From Desulfosarcina sp. (lineage in GTDB: Bacteria > Desulfobacterota > Desulfobacteria > Desulfobacterales > Desulfosarcinaceae): a DNA stretch of 15,477 nucleotides. Numbering within the stretch: the stretch's first letter is position 1; every line of letters begins with the position of its first letter. Below are positions 6,783 through 14,607 of the stretch, one piece after another. A program made the translations under genes and the position numbers. The stretch is from the NCBI GenBank assembly GCA_030642405.1, contig DAOWNV010000031.1, positions 1 through 15,477 on the forward strand. The letters run 5' to 3'. Under the pieces are notes generated by a model. The model was not told where the DNA came from. It saw only the letters and a list, made by a program, of their open reading frames with translations, and searched no databases.

Positions 6783-8729
6783 TTGAATCCATTTTACAAG
6801 AATATGGCCCTGTGGTTGGTCATCACGCTGATGATGGTAATGCTCTATAACCTGTTCAGTCAACAGCAGTTAACGCAAAACGAAATCAGCTACTCAGAAT
6901 TTCTATCCATGGTAGAGGCTGATCGAGTGGCCGAAGTTATCATCCAAGGCCAGGAAATACGAGTTACTGATCTCAACCGAAGCAATTTTAAAATTTACGC
7001 ACCCCATGACCCAGCACTAATTCAAAGATTGAAGGACAAAGGGGTTGCCATCACCGCCAAACCTCCTGCCGAATCTCCGTGGTACATGTCCGTACTGGTT
7101 TCCTGGTTTCCGATGATTGTCCTCATTGGTGTCTGGGTCTTTTTCATGCGCCAGATGCAAAGCGGTGGCGGTAAAGCTATGTCTTTCGGAAAAAGCCGGG
7201 CACGTCTTTCCTCCGACCAACAGGAAAAGGTCACCTTCGATGATGTAGCCGGAATCGATGAAGCTAAGGAAGAGCTGGGAGAAATCGTAGATTTTTTGAG
7301 GGATCCGAAAAAATTCACCCGATTGGGGGGACGAATCCCCAAGGGTGTTTTACTTATGGGACCTCCAGGTACCGGCAAGACCCTTCTTGGCAGGGCCATC
7401 GCCGGTGAGGCCGATGTCCCGTTCTTCAACATCAGCGGTTCTGATTTCGTAGAAATGTTCGTTGGTGTCGGTGCTTCACGGGTAAGGGATCTATTCGTCC
7501 AGGGGAAAAAAAATGCTCCCTGCATCATTTTTATCGACGAAATCGATGCCGTCGGACGACATCGAGGCGCAGGCTTAGGTGGTGGGCACGACGAACGCGA
7601 ACAAACCCTAAACCAGCTTCTGGTAGAGATGGACGGATTCGAATCCAATGAAGGGGTTATTCTTATTTCCGCCACCAACCGCCCCGATGTATTGGATCCG
7701 GCACTTCTTCGCCCGGGCCGTTTCGACCGCCAGGTTGTGGTTTCACTTCCAGATATTAGAGGTCGGGAAAAAATCCTTCGTGTGCACATGAAACGAACAC
7801 CTATTGCCTCTGACGTCGATCCTATGGTCATCGCAAAAGGAACACCGGGTTTTTCGGGGGCGGATCTGGAAAACTTAGTCAATGAAGCGGCACTGTTGGC
7901 CGCCAAACGAGACAAAGAACGTTTGGATATGATGGATTTCGAGGAGTCAAAAGATAAGGTATACATGGGACTGGAGAGAAAATCCAAGGTCATCAAGGAA
8001 GAGGACCGGTTGACCACAGCCTACCATGAGGGGGGACATGCCTTGGTGGCACGATTAATTCCCGGCACCGATGTCGTCAATAAAATCACCATCATCCCCA
8101 GAGGGAGAGCCGCTGGTATAACCTGGTTTTTGCCGGAAGAGCGGGAGTTTCGCTACAAGGACCAATTGGAAGCCGAACTGTCCATAGCTTTCGGTGGTCG
8201 AGTGGCCGAAGAGATCGTTTTCAATCGCATAAGCACCGGTGCTTCCAACGACATCAAGAAGGCGACGGAGCTGGCCCAGCAAATGGTCCGAAGTTGGGGA
8301 ATGAGTGAACTGGGGCCACTCTTTTTTGCCAAAGATGAAGAACAGGTCTTTTTGGGCAGAGAGATCGCCCAACATCGTGACTATTCGGAAGAAACGGCAA
8401 AAAAAATTGACAAGGAAGTCAAAAATTTAGTCACGCGATCCTATGAACGCGCCAGGTCTGTTTTGACCAATCACCTCGATGTTCTCCATAAACTGGCCGA
8501 GCAACTTTTGGAAAAAGAGACCATCCTCGGTGCTGAAATGGATGAAATCATCCGTCAGGTCAGGCCGGACATCCAATTGCCGAAAACACATGCTGACAAA
8601 GAAGAGCCACATAGGGAAAAACCGCAAAAGGAAGAGGCACAAAAAGAGAAACCGAAGGACAAGTCTAAATCCGATAACCAAGGAAGCTCGGAGAAACAAC
8701 CGGCACCAGATGCCACTCCGGATGAATAA
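6783..8729 (+). CDS. ftsH: ATP-dependent zinc metalloprotease FtsH
   Basis: Membrane-bound AAA+ protease that extracts and degrades misassembled membrane proteins and some regulators. The 648-residue protein has two membrane segments (about 8-25 and 103-122) flanking a periplasmic loop. The AAA domain shows Walker A GPPGTGKT (193-200), Walker B IIFIDEID (248-255) and the second region of homology from ATNRPD to GRFDR (297-316). The M41 protease domain has the zinc motif HEGGH (415-419), and SNDIKKATE supplies the third ligand Asp. The start is TTG, fixed by an AGGAGG site. The C-terminal tail (about 600-648) is unusually rich in Lys, Glu and Pro and is probably disordered. The stop at 8727-8729 is almost in contact with folP. 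Confidence 0.98.
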   Translation: MNPFYKNMALWLVITLMMVMLYNLFSQQQLTQNEISYSEFLSMVEADRVAEVIIQGQEIRVTDLNRSNFKIYAPHDPALIQRLKDKGVAITAKPPAESPWYMSVLVSWFPMIVLIGVWVFFMRQMQSGGGKAMSFGKSRARLSSDQQEKVTFDDVAGIDEAKEELGEIVDFLRDPKKFTRLGGRIPKGVLLMGPPGTGKTLLGRAIAGEADVPFFNISGSDFVEMFVGVGASRVRDLFVQGKKNAPCIIFIDEIDAVGRHRGAGLGGGHDEREQTLNQLLVEMDGFESNEGVILISATNRPDVLDPALLRPGRFDRQVVVSLPDIRGREKILRVHMKRTPIASDVDPMVIAKGTPGFSGADLENLVNEAALLAAKRDKERLDMMDFEESKDKVYMGLERKSKVIKEEDRLTTAYHEGGHALVARLIPGTDVVNKITIIPRGRAAGITWFLPEEREFRYKDQLEAELSIAFGGRVAEEIVFNRISTGASNDIKKATELAQQMVRSWGMSELGPLFFAKDEEQVFLGREIAQHRDYSEETAKKIDKEVKNLVTRSYERARSVLTNHLDVLHKLAEQLLEKETILGAEMDEIIRQVRPDIQLPKTHADKEEPHREKPQKEEAQKEKPKDKSKSDNQGSSEKQPAPDATPDE

Positions 8730-8733
8730 AACA

Positions 8734-9600
8734 ATGCATACAACACTCCTCAAATGCGGATCAAGAACGTTGGAACTAGGGCAGCGTACTAAAATAATGG
8801 GTATTGTCAACGTCACCCCCGATTCTTTTTCAGATGGCGGTCTTTTCTTTTCGACCGACCAGGCCGTAAAACAGGCCCTGCAGTTAGTCGAAGAGGGAGC
8901 TGATATTCTTGACATCGGCGGAGAATCCACCCGCCCATTCTCCAACCCGGTGAGTGAATCTGAAGAATTGGACCGTGTCATTCCGGTAATCGAGCAACTT
9001 GTCAATCGTATTGAGGTTCCCATATCCATTGATACAATGAAAGCATTGGTCGCCCAAAAGGCTGTAGCCGCCGGTGCAACGATCATCAACGATGTCAGTG
9101 CACTGCGAGTAGATCCCAACATGGCTGCCACAGCCGCTAAATGCCGCGTACCACTGATCCTGATGCATATGAAGGGCACGCCCAAAACCATGCAGGCAGA
9201 TCCGGTCTACGACGATGTCATCGTCGACATTATGGCATTTCTAACCGAAGCGATGAGGCAGGCGGTGGCTGCTGGTGTTCAGCGATCCTCGATACTTATC
9301 GACCCTGGAATCGGGTTCGGAAAAACAGCGGCGCATAACCTTGAAATCATCGGTGAACTGAACAGGTTTCTGGAACTTAAATCGCCGTTGCTGGTCGGTG
9401 CGTCACGTAAAATGTTTATTCGCCGGCTTGTAAAAAGCTCTGGTGAAAGAGACATCAACCCGCTTTCCGAAGATGTGGCCCAAGGGACCCAGGCCGCCAT
9501 AGCAGCTGCAGCGATGAACGGCGCCCATATCGTTCGGGTTCATGACGTGGCCCGCACCAAAACTACGCTTTCGGTTATTGATGCCATCTCATCCGCATAA
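8734..9600 (+). CDS. folP: Dihydropteroate synthase
   Basis: Joins p-aminobenzoate to hydroxymethyl-dihydropterin diphosphate to give dihydropteroate in folate synthesis; the target of sulfonamides. The 288-residue protein has all family motifs in order: MGIVNVTPDSFSDGG, DIGGESTRP, INDVSAL, LMHMKGTP, DPGIGFGKT, GASRKMFI and a final RVHDV. ATG 8734 begins four bases after the ftsH stop. An in-frame ATG at 8722, overlapping the ftsH end, is an alternative that adds four residues. Translational coupling to ftsH is likely, since no clear independent ribosome site is visible. It is followed after one base by the YbbR-type gene. Confidence 0.97.
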   Translation: MHTTLLKCGSRTLELGQRTKIMGIVNVTPDSFSDGGLFFSTDQAVKQALQLVEEGADILDIGGESTRPFSNPVSESEELDRVIPVIEQLVNRIEVPISIDTMKALVAQKAVAAGATIINDVSALRVDPNMAATAAKCRVPLILMHMKGTPKTMQADPVYDDVIVDIMAFLTEAMRQAVAAGVQRSSILIDPGIGFGKTAAHNLEIIGELNRFLELKSPLLVGASRKMFIRRLVKSSGERDINPLSEDVAQGTQAAIAAAAMNGAHIVRVHDVARTKTTLSVIDAISSA

Positions 9601-9601
9601 T

Positions 9602-10543
9602 ATGAACGCCATGACCGGATCCATCCCTACAAAAAAACGTTCATGCGGCACCCGGGTTCTATTGTTAGCCCTTTTTCTGCTATTAGGTACGGCAACCGTG
9701 GTTTTGTTTTTAAAAAACTATAGACAGGAAAAGGAACTGATTGTACCAGCGACCATCAACCTTTCAGAAAACCTTTTGTTAGCCGACACATCGCAGCATT
9801 CCGTAAAACTGGTGGTTTCCGGCTCACCTTCCGCCCTAAAACAACTCGACACAAGAACAGTCGGTTGTCAACTGGATCTGTCCGGTCTGAGTAAAGGCAC
9901 ACATATTGTCGTTCTTTCCTCGTCAGACATAAAACTTCCCAATAGTGTTGTTCTGACAAAACTATTGACACCATCTCTGACAATCACACTGGAAACACCG
10001 CCTTTCGCAAAACGGGTTGATGTTATCGCCGTTCTGAAAGGGAAACCGGCGCCAGGCTATGCCGTTACAGGTGTATCCTTGAAACCGGATCACATCGTCA
10101 TCAAAGGGTCTGCATCCAAACTAGAAAAAATCGATACGGTGAAAACACAGCCCATCGACCTGGAAACAGCTTCAGAGTCCTTTAAAAAAGAGGTCCCCCT
10201 GGATCTTCCAGAAACCATTGGGGTAACCACATCCACCCGGATTGTGGTGGCAAAGATCAATGTAAGCGAGCGTATTATCACCCGGGTGTTTGAGAAACTA
10301 CCTGTTCTGGGAAAAGGATTGGATATCGATTACACAATTCATCCCGAAACAATTGACCTGACCCTCACCGGCCCGGAAACAATTGTTAAAGCAGCGGAAA
10401 CAGATCGGGTGATTACAGTTACCGTCGATTTGACGGGTCTTTCTTCGGGGACCCATCTATTAAGGGCCGCCATCCATCTTCCGGTTCAGGTGACACTGAT
10501 TCACGCCAATCCGGAACAGTTTAAGGTAGAGATCGCTAAATAG
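9602..10543 (+). CDS. YbbR/CdaR-family membrane-anchored protein
   Basis: A 313-residue protein with a single N-terminal membrane anchor (about 18-36, rich in Leu) and the rest predicted outside the membrane. The exported part appears to contain three YbbR-type beta-rich repeats, recognisable by recurring segments such as VKLVVSGSPSALKQLDT, IVIKGSASKLEKIDT and LTLTGPETIVKAAET, each followed by a DLTGLSSGTH-like strand pair. In Firmicutes, YbbR proteins (CdaR) modulate the diadenylate cyclase CdaA. The ATG lies one base after the folP stop, so the genes are tightly coupled. The usual neighbour cdaA is not between folP and this gene, and glmM does not follow. Function as a c-di-AMP regulator is inferred from family and context only. 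Confidence 0.85.
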   Translation: MNAMTGSIPTKKRSCGTRVLLLALFLLLGTATVVLFLKNYRQEKELIVPATINLSENLLLADTSQHSVKLVVSGSPSALKQLDTRTVGCQLDLSGLSKGTHIVVLSSSDIKLPNSVVLTKLLTPSLTITLETPPFAKRVDVIAVLKGKPAPGYAVTGVSLKPDHIVIKGSASKLEKIDTVKTQPIDLETASESFKKEVPLDLPETIGVTTSTRIVVAKINVSERIITRVFEKLPVLGKGLDIDYTIHPETIDLTLTGPETIVKAAETDRVITVTVDLTGLSSGTHLLRAAIHLPVQVTLIHANPEQFKVEIAK

Positions 10544-10549
10544 CAGGCA

Positions 10550-10578
10550 TTGACTGTACAAGCTGCTTCATCGATAAT
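10550..10578 (+). promoter_or_regulatory. Sigma-70-type promoter for coaX
   Basis: TTGACT (10550-10555) and GATAAT (10573-10578) each match five of six consensus bases and are separated by exactly 17 bases. Transcription would begin near 10585, about 40 bases before coaX. It lies in the only long gap after folP (80 bases), so coaX can be transcribed apart from the upstream run. Confidence 0.6.
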
Positions 10579-10623
10579 GTAGACAATTTAAGATTCATTC
10601 AAAAGAAAACCAGAGGTATCGCT

Positions 10624-11397
10624 ATGTTACTTGTCATCGATGTGGGAAACACCAATACCGTAATGGGAATCTACCAAAAAAAGACCCTGATCAAAAATTG
10701 GCGGATTCGCACGGAACGAAAGACCACGGAGGACGAATTCAACGTCATCGCCAATAGCCTGTTCGCCACAGATGGCATAGACGCCTCAATTATTGAACAA
10801 ACCGTCATCTCTTGCGTCGTCCCCCCAATGGTTACTATTCTCGACTCCTTCTGCCGGAAATATCTAGGCCATGAACCCAAATGGGTAGATGCGCGATCCT
10901 ATACACGCATGCCCATTTTGATGAATAATCCATTGGAGGTCGGAGCTGATCGCATTGTCAATTCCGTTGCAGCTTATCATAAATACAAAAAAAGCCTCAT
11001 TGTCATTGATTTTGGAACAGCCACCACTTTTGATGTCATTTCGGTAAAAGGGGAGTACCTGGGCGGTGCCATCAGTCCGGGAATTATGATAGCATCCGAG
11101 GCGTTATTTCGGGAGGCATCCAAGCTACCGAGAGTGGAGATTTTCGAAAAACCGGAAAATGTGGTAGGAAAAAATACGGCGGACGGTATCAAGTCGGGGA
11201 TCATTTTCGGCTATGCCGGTTTAGTGGATGGAATCGTTGAACGAATGAAGGCACAAATGGATCACGACCCCATGGTTTTAGCTACGGGAGGATTGGCCCC
11301 ACTAATGTCCGATGTGGCCAAAACCATCGACCATGTGGAGCCCGACCTTACATTGGAGGGGCTAAGGATCATCAGCAATGATTTAATAGAATTATAA
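10624..11397 (+). CDS. coaX: Type III pantothenate kinase
   Basis: Phosphorylates pantothenate to 4'-phosphopantothenate, the first step of coenzyme A synthesis; the type III enzyme belongs to the ASKHA fold and resists feedback by CoA. The 257-residue protein shows the N-terminal phosphate loop DVGNTNTVMG (about 6-15), the GADRIVN segment, the second phosphate motif IDFGTATTFDVI, and GGAISPGIMIASEALFREAS. All are typical, and length is normal. AGAGG lies seven bases before the ATG. It is convergent with the small-protein gene, only 18 bases away, and no hairpin terminator with a T tract is visible in that gap. Confidence 0.96.
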   Translation: MLLVIDVGNTNTVMGIYQKKTLIKNWRIRTERKTTEDEFNVIANSLFATDGIDASIIEQTVISCVVPPMVTILDSFCRKYLGHEPKWVDARSYTRMPILMNNPLEVGADRIVNSVAAYHKYKKSLIVIDFGTATTFDVISVKGEYLGGAISPGIMIASEALFREASKLPRVEIFEKPENVVGKNTADGIKSGIIFGYAGLVDGIVERMKAQMDHDPMVLATGGLAPLMSDVAKTIDHVEPDLTLEGLRIISNDLIEL

Positions 11398-11415
11398 TCA
11401 GGTGGGAACAGGAAG

Positions 11416-11574
11416 CTAATCCATACCCATTTCAGCTTCTAACACCTTGATATCTATCACCATTTGCTCCTTTTCACCATCCGCCAAGTCGGTATTTTCC
11501 AATCTCCGTTTCAATCCCAGTAAAGTCATCTCCTGACGGTATTCCATACAGGTATATCTGCCTGGTTTTTCCAT
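11416..11574 (-). CDS. Small 52-residue hypothetical protein
   Basis: Starts MEKPGRYTCMEYRQEM and ends LEAEMGMD. It is rich in Glu, Leu, Met and Arg and probably forms one or two helices, with a Leu-spaced helical pattern (LLGLKRRLE, then a turn, then VIDIKVLEAE). It has one Cys, no signal peptide and no membrane segment. ATG 11574 has AAGG (11584-11581 region) just upstream, overlapping the stop of the preceding gene; the gap is seven bases, so translation is probably coupled. The frame extends upstream through 34 more residues, but these overlap the neighbour and look unlike the rest. I do not know its function. It is the last gene of the pilT operon. Confidence 0.75.
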   Translation of the reverse strand: MEKPGRYTCMEYRQEMTLLGLKRRLENTDLADGEKEQMVIDIKVLEAEMGMD

Positions 11575-11581
11575 CTTTACC

Positions 11582-12238
11582 TTAAGATACGTATTCCTTA
11601 TAAATTTGGTAAAATATACCGAAATCAGCCATTCCACGCCTAAAAATTTTATCGAAATCGGAAATATTATCCACATTTACAATCATATTGACACTTTTCT
11701 GGAACGCTTTCATATTATCCATGGTACGGAAACGGTTGGTGATCATAGTCACAAAGATGTTTCGGCGGACGGCCATATTGAGACGCTCCATATAAATCAA
11801 AACCCCGTTGGCATCAGGATCGGAGGCGTCAAAATATTCGTTGACCACAATGAGATCATAATTGTGATAACGCATGTTCTTTAGCGCATCACGACTGTTG
11901 TCAACCTCCGTAACATGGTATTCGAGGACTTCCAGAACCGGTGTGACCGCCTTTTTTATCATGGGATCGGGTTCGCATAAAAGCGCCGTTTTCCCTTCTT
12001 CTTCTACAAAATCAAATGGCTTGTCGGACGCATCATAGCTATCTGTTTCTTCCTCGTCAAACGAAAAGAAATCTTCCCCTATTGGCTCAGATTCATTCTC
12101 ATCCGCTGTTTTTGCCGCAGGTTGCACGCTGATGCGGTTCCGGCATTTGGGACATGTTAAGAATGCCGTCTTATTTTTCGGAAGCTTTTCATCGGCAATC
12201 CTGAACTTGCTTTGACAGCTTTCACATGTGATATCCAT
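11582..12238 (-). CDS. Zinc-ribbon protein with a degenerate receiver-like domain
   Basis: A 218-residue protein starting MDITCESCQSKFRI. The N-terminal MJ0042-type zinc ribbon has Cys pairs at 5/8 and 29/32 (CxxC...CPKC). An acidic linker (about 45-82) follows, then a response-regulator-like domain (about 84-210). In that domain KTALLCEPDP resembles strand 1 with its acidic pair, and YDLIVVNEYF resembles strand 3 but has Asn133 where the phospho-accepting Asp is expected. VNMIVNVDN replaces the usual strand-5 Lys-Pro. It is therefore probably a pseudo-receiver that does not take part in ordinary phosphotransfer. The start at 12238 is preferred over a TTG at 12286, because the zinc ribbon begins there and GGAA precedes it. 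It lies 48 bases after the second pilT-like gene, which suggests a role in pilus-motor control; that role is inference. Confidence 0.85.
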   Translation of the reverse strand: MDITCESCQSKFRIADEKLPKNKTAFLTCPKCRNRISVQPAAKTADENESEPIGEDFFSFDEEETDSYDASDKPFDFVEEEGKTALLCEPDPMIKKAVTPVLEVLEYHVTEVDNSRDALKNMRYHNYDLIVVNEYFDASDPDANGVLIYMERLNMAVRRNIFVTMITNRFRTMDNMKAFQKSVNMIVNVDNISDFDKIFRRGMADFGIFYQIYKEYVS

Positions 12239-12286
12239 GACACTTTTCCGATCCTTTCCGTCGTGGGGACGATCCTTTGACAACAA

Positions 12287-13450
12287 TCAGGCCTTATCGT
12301 AGCCGCGGTCAATCTCTAGGTTTTCAATATCGGTGGTGGCCTCACCACGAGCGCTTTTTACGTTGTCGATGCCTCGACTGGCGACACCCTTATGAGAAGC
12401 ATAGGCCATGGCTGTCTCTTGCGTAATCAGGTTTTGTTCGTACAATTCAACAATGAAGTCATCGAAGGTGGTCATACCAAACGGACGTCCCGTCTGCATA
12501 ATTTCATAAAAGGTCTTTCCCTCGGACTCGCCGTTCAAAATGGAGCCCTTAACTCGCAAATTGGTGCCCAGAATCTCAAAAGCAGCCACACGCCCCCCAC
12601 CGATTTTCGGTAACAAGCGCTGGCCGACAACCCATCGGATGGTATCAGCCAGGCGAATGCGGATCTGCTTCTCTTCTTCATTGGGAAACATACCCAGGAT
12701 ACGGTTGATAGTTTGGCCGGCATCGACAGTGTGGAGGGTGGTCAATACTAAATGTCCCGTTTCTGCAGCATTCAGTCCGATCTCAACGGTATCTCGATCA
12801 CGCATTTCCCCAACCAGAATGACCTTTGGTGCCTGACGCAAGGCAGCCCTGAGACCATTGGCATAACTGTCGAAATCGGCTCCCAGTTCACGCTGATTGA
12901 AGGTGGCTTTTTTGTGCGGATGCTGGTATTCGATTGGATCCTCCAGTGTAACTACATGTACGCTCCTGGCCTCGTTGATCTCTTCTAAAATAGCTGCCAG
13001 GGAGGTGGACTTCCCCGAACCGGTAGCCCCTGTAACAAAAACGATCCCATTGATATCTTTGGCAATTTCATAGAACGTATCCGGAAGGTTGAGATCTCGA
13101 ATTGTTGGTATTTTCGACTCCAATTTCCTCAAAACAATGGAATAATTACCCGACTGAGAAAAAATGTTCACGCGAAAACGGGCCTTGCCGGGCAACGAAT
13201 AAGAAAGGTCACAGGATCCGGTTTTGATCAATATTTCCGTTAATCGCCTATCCTTGTTCATAAGGTTCAGGGCGAAAGTTTCTGTTTGAAATGGCGTCAG
13301 CTCCTTGATATCCGGTTGGATTTCAACAGGTACGAGTTCACCGGAACTTTCCACCTGAAGTGGTTTTCCCACAGTGATATTGAGGTCGGACACATTGCTG
13401 TGGGAATCCAGCATCCGCGTTAGGATATGATCGACTTCTTGTTTTTTCAT
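12287..13450 (-). CDS. PilT/PilU-like type IV pilus ATPase (second paralogue)
   Basis: Secretion/retraction ATPase of the GspE/PilT superfamily, expected to act as a hexamer at the inner-membrane base of type IV pili. Of 387 residues, 1-125 form the PAS-like N-terminal domain (SDLNITVGKPLQ). Walker A is GATGSGKST (141-149), the Asp box LEDPIEY (169-175), Walker B VILVGEMRD (210-218) and the His box TGHLVLTTLHT (231-241). The catalytic core is intact. The C-terminal AIRNLIRE motif of true PilT is replaced by NLRVKGSI (297-304), and a polar tail of about 35 residues follows. It is thus more like an accessory PilU-type ATPase than the main retraction motor. GAGGGG lies five bases before the ATG. 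It begins 45 bases after the stop of pilT in the same operon. Confidence 0.92.
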   Translation of the reverse strand: MKKQEVDHILTRMLDSHSNVSDLNITVGKPLQVESSGELVPVEIQPDIKELTPFQTETFALNLMNKDRRLTEILIKTGSCDLSYSLPGKARFRVNIFSQSGNYSIVLRKLESKIPTIRDLNLPDTFYEIAKDINGIVFVTGATGSGKSTSLAAILEEINEARSVHVVTLEDPIEYQHPHKKATFNQRELGADFDSYANGLRAALRQAPKVILVGEMRDRDTVEIGLNAAETGHLVLTTLHTVDAGQTINRILGMFPNEEEKQIRIRLADTIRWVVGQRLLPKIGGGRVAAFEILGTNLRVKGSILNGESEGKTFYEIMQTGRPFGMTTFDDFIVELYEQNLITQETAMAYASHKGVASRGIDNVKSARGEATTDIENLEIDRGYDKA

Positions 13451-13495
13451 GTTACCCCTCTATGGACGGCTGTTGACGGCAGAGCTTTCTTCCAA

Positions 13496-14578
13496 TCAGG
13501 CTTCGGTAAAATCAGTAGGTGGTGATTTCAGCAAGGGACGAAAGCGCCCTTTATCATTGGCCTTGGTGTATGCATCTTCAGCACTGATACGTCCTTTGTT
13601 ATACAGATCCATGATAGCATCATCGAGGAGCTGCATGCCGTACTTTTTCCCTGTCTGCATCATGGAAGGTAACTGGTGGGACTTGGATTCCCGGATTAAA
13701 TTGCGCACAGCCGGGGTGGCAATGAGTATCTCCATTGCCGGAACACGTCCTCTCCTGTCGATTCGTTTGAACAAAGTTTGAGAAATAATCGCCCGGATCC
13801 CATCGGACAGGGTGGATCGAATCTGTGCCTGCTCCTGGGCGGGGAATACCTCTACGATTCGATCCACGGTTTTGGGAGCACTGGTCGTGTGCAAGGTACC
13901 AAACACCAAATGACCGGTAGCGCTTGCCTCAATCGCCAGAGAAATGGTTTCCAGATCCCTCATTTCCCCAACCAAAATGATATCCGGGTCTTCACGAAGG
14001 GCCCCGCGTAGTGCCGCGCTGAAAGATTTGGTATGCAACCCCACTTCCCGATGGTTCACCAGACATCCTCTGCTTTTATGAACGAATTCAATTGGATCTT
14101 CTACGGTGATTATATGGTCGGCGCGGGTCCGATTGGCCACATCGATGATGGCAGCCAGAGTCGTAGACTTACCTGAACCTGTGGGGCCGGTAACGATAAC
14201 AAGCCCTCTTGGCAATGTTGCAAGTTTTGAAATCACCGGTGGCAAACCGAGTTGCTCGGCGGTCATGATAGTGTTGGGGATTTCTCTGAATACGGCACCG
14301 ATACCGTTTTTTTGCATAAAATAGTTAGCTCGGTATCGCGCCAGACCGGGGATCTCATATCCGAAATCCACATCACCGGTTTCTTCAAAGAGTTTAACCT
14401 TGTCTTCAGGTGTAATCTCGTAAAGCATTTTCCGAAGATCATCGTTATCCAACACCTTATATTTCACGCGTTCGATGTCTCCATGGATGCGTAGTGCTGG
14501 TGGTTGTCCGGATAACAGGTGTAAATCGGATGCGTTTTGTTCGTGCATTAGTTTGAAGAAAGCATCAATTCTGGCCAT
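13496..14578 (-). CDS. pilT: Type IV pilus retraction ATPase PilT
   Basis: Hexameric motor that powers pilus retraction and twitching motility. The 360-residue protein starts MARIDAFF. It has the N-terminal SDLHLLSGQPP motif, Walker A GPTGSGKST (131-139), Asp box VEDPIEF (159-165), Walker B IILVGEMRD (200-208), His box TGHLVFGTLHT (221-231) and the C-terminal AVRNLIRE (290-297), one residue from the AIRNLIRE box linked to retraction in PilT. Length is typical. The start at 14578 is chosen over an ATG at 14584, because CAGGAG sits six bases before it and directly abuts the other. It is first in the operon with the paralogue, the zinc-ribbon protein and the 52-residue protein. Confidence 0.95.
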   Translation of the reverse strand: MARIDAFFKLMHEQNASDLHLLSGQPPALRIHGDIERVKYKVLDNDDLRKMLYEITPEDKVKLFEETGDVDFGYEIPGLARYRANYFMQKNGIGAVFREIPNTIMTAEQLGLPPVISKLATLPRGLVIVTGPTGSGKSTTLAAIIDVANRTRADHIITVEDPIEFVHKSRGCLVNHREVGLHTKSFSAALRGALREDPDIILVGEMRDLETISLAIEASATGHLVFGTLHTTSAPKTVDRIVEVFPAQEQAQIRSTLSDGIRAIISQTLFKRIDRRGRVPAMEILIATPAVRNLIRESKSHQLPSMMQTGKKYGMQLLDDAIMDLYNKGRISAEDAYTKANDKGRFRPLLKSPPTDFTEA

Positions 14579-14584
14579 AAACAT

Positions 14585-14590
14585 CTCCTG
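14585..14590 (-). promoter_or_regulatory. Ribosome binding site deciding the pilT start
   Basis: CAGGAG on the minus strand (14590-14585) is six bases from ATG 14578 but has no spacer from ATG 14584, so the downstream start is used. Confidence 0.65.
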
Positions 14591-14601
14591 CGTGGTTAGT
14601 G

Positions 14602-14607
14602 ATTATA
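14602..14607 (-). promoter_or_regulatory. Possible -10 element upstream of pilT
   Basis: A perfect TATAAT on the minus strand lies 23 bases before the pilT start, inside the 169-base gap between divIVA and pilT. No convincing -35 hexamer is found 16-18 bases upstream, and there is no extended -10 TG. If used, the leader would be about 16 bases and the ribosome site would lie near its start. An activator may be needed. Confidence 0.3.

Noticed and set aside
7022..8017. Long minus-strand open frame opposite ftsH (331 codons)
   Set aside because: It mirrors the AAA and protease domains of FtsH and has shadow composition rich in Ser, Pro and Arg.
8427..9191. Minus-strand open frame over the ftsH/folP junction (254 codons)
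   Set aside because: It overlaps two well-supported genes on the other strand and has no family resemblance.
11414..11441. GAAGCT/AGCTTC inverted repeat between coaX and the small-protein gene as a bidirectional terminator
   Set aside because: Six-base arms with a 16-base loop and no T tract on either side; it also lies within the end of the small gene.
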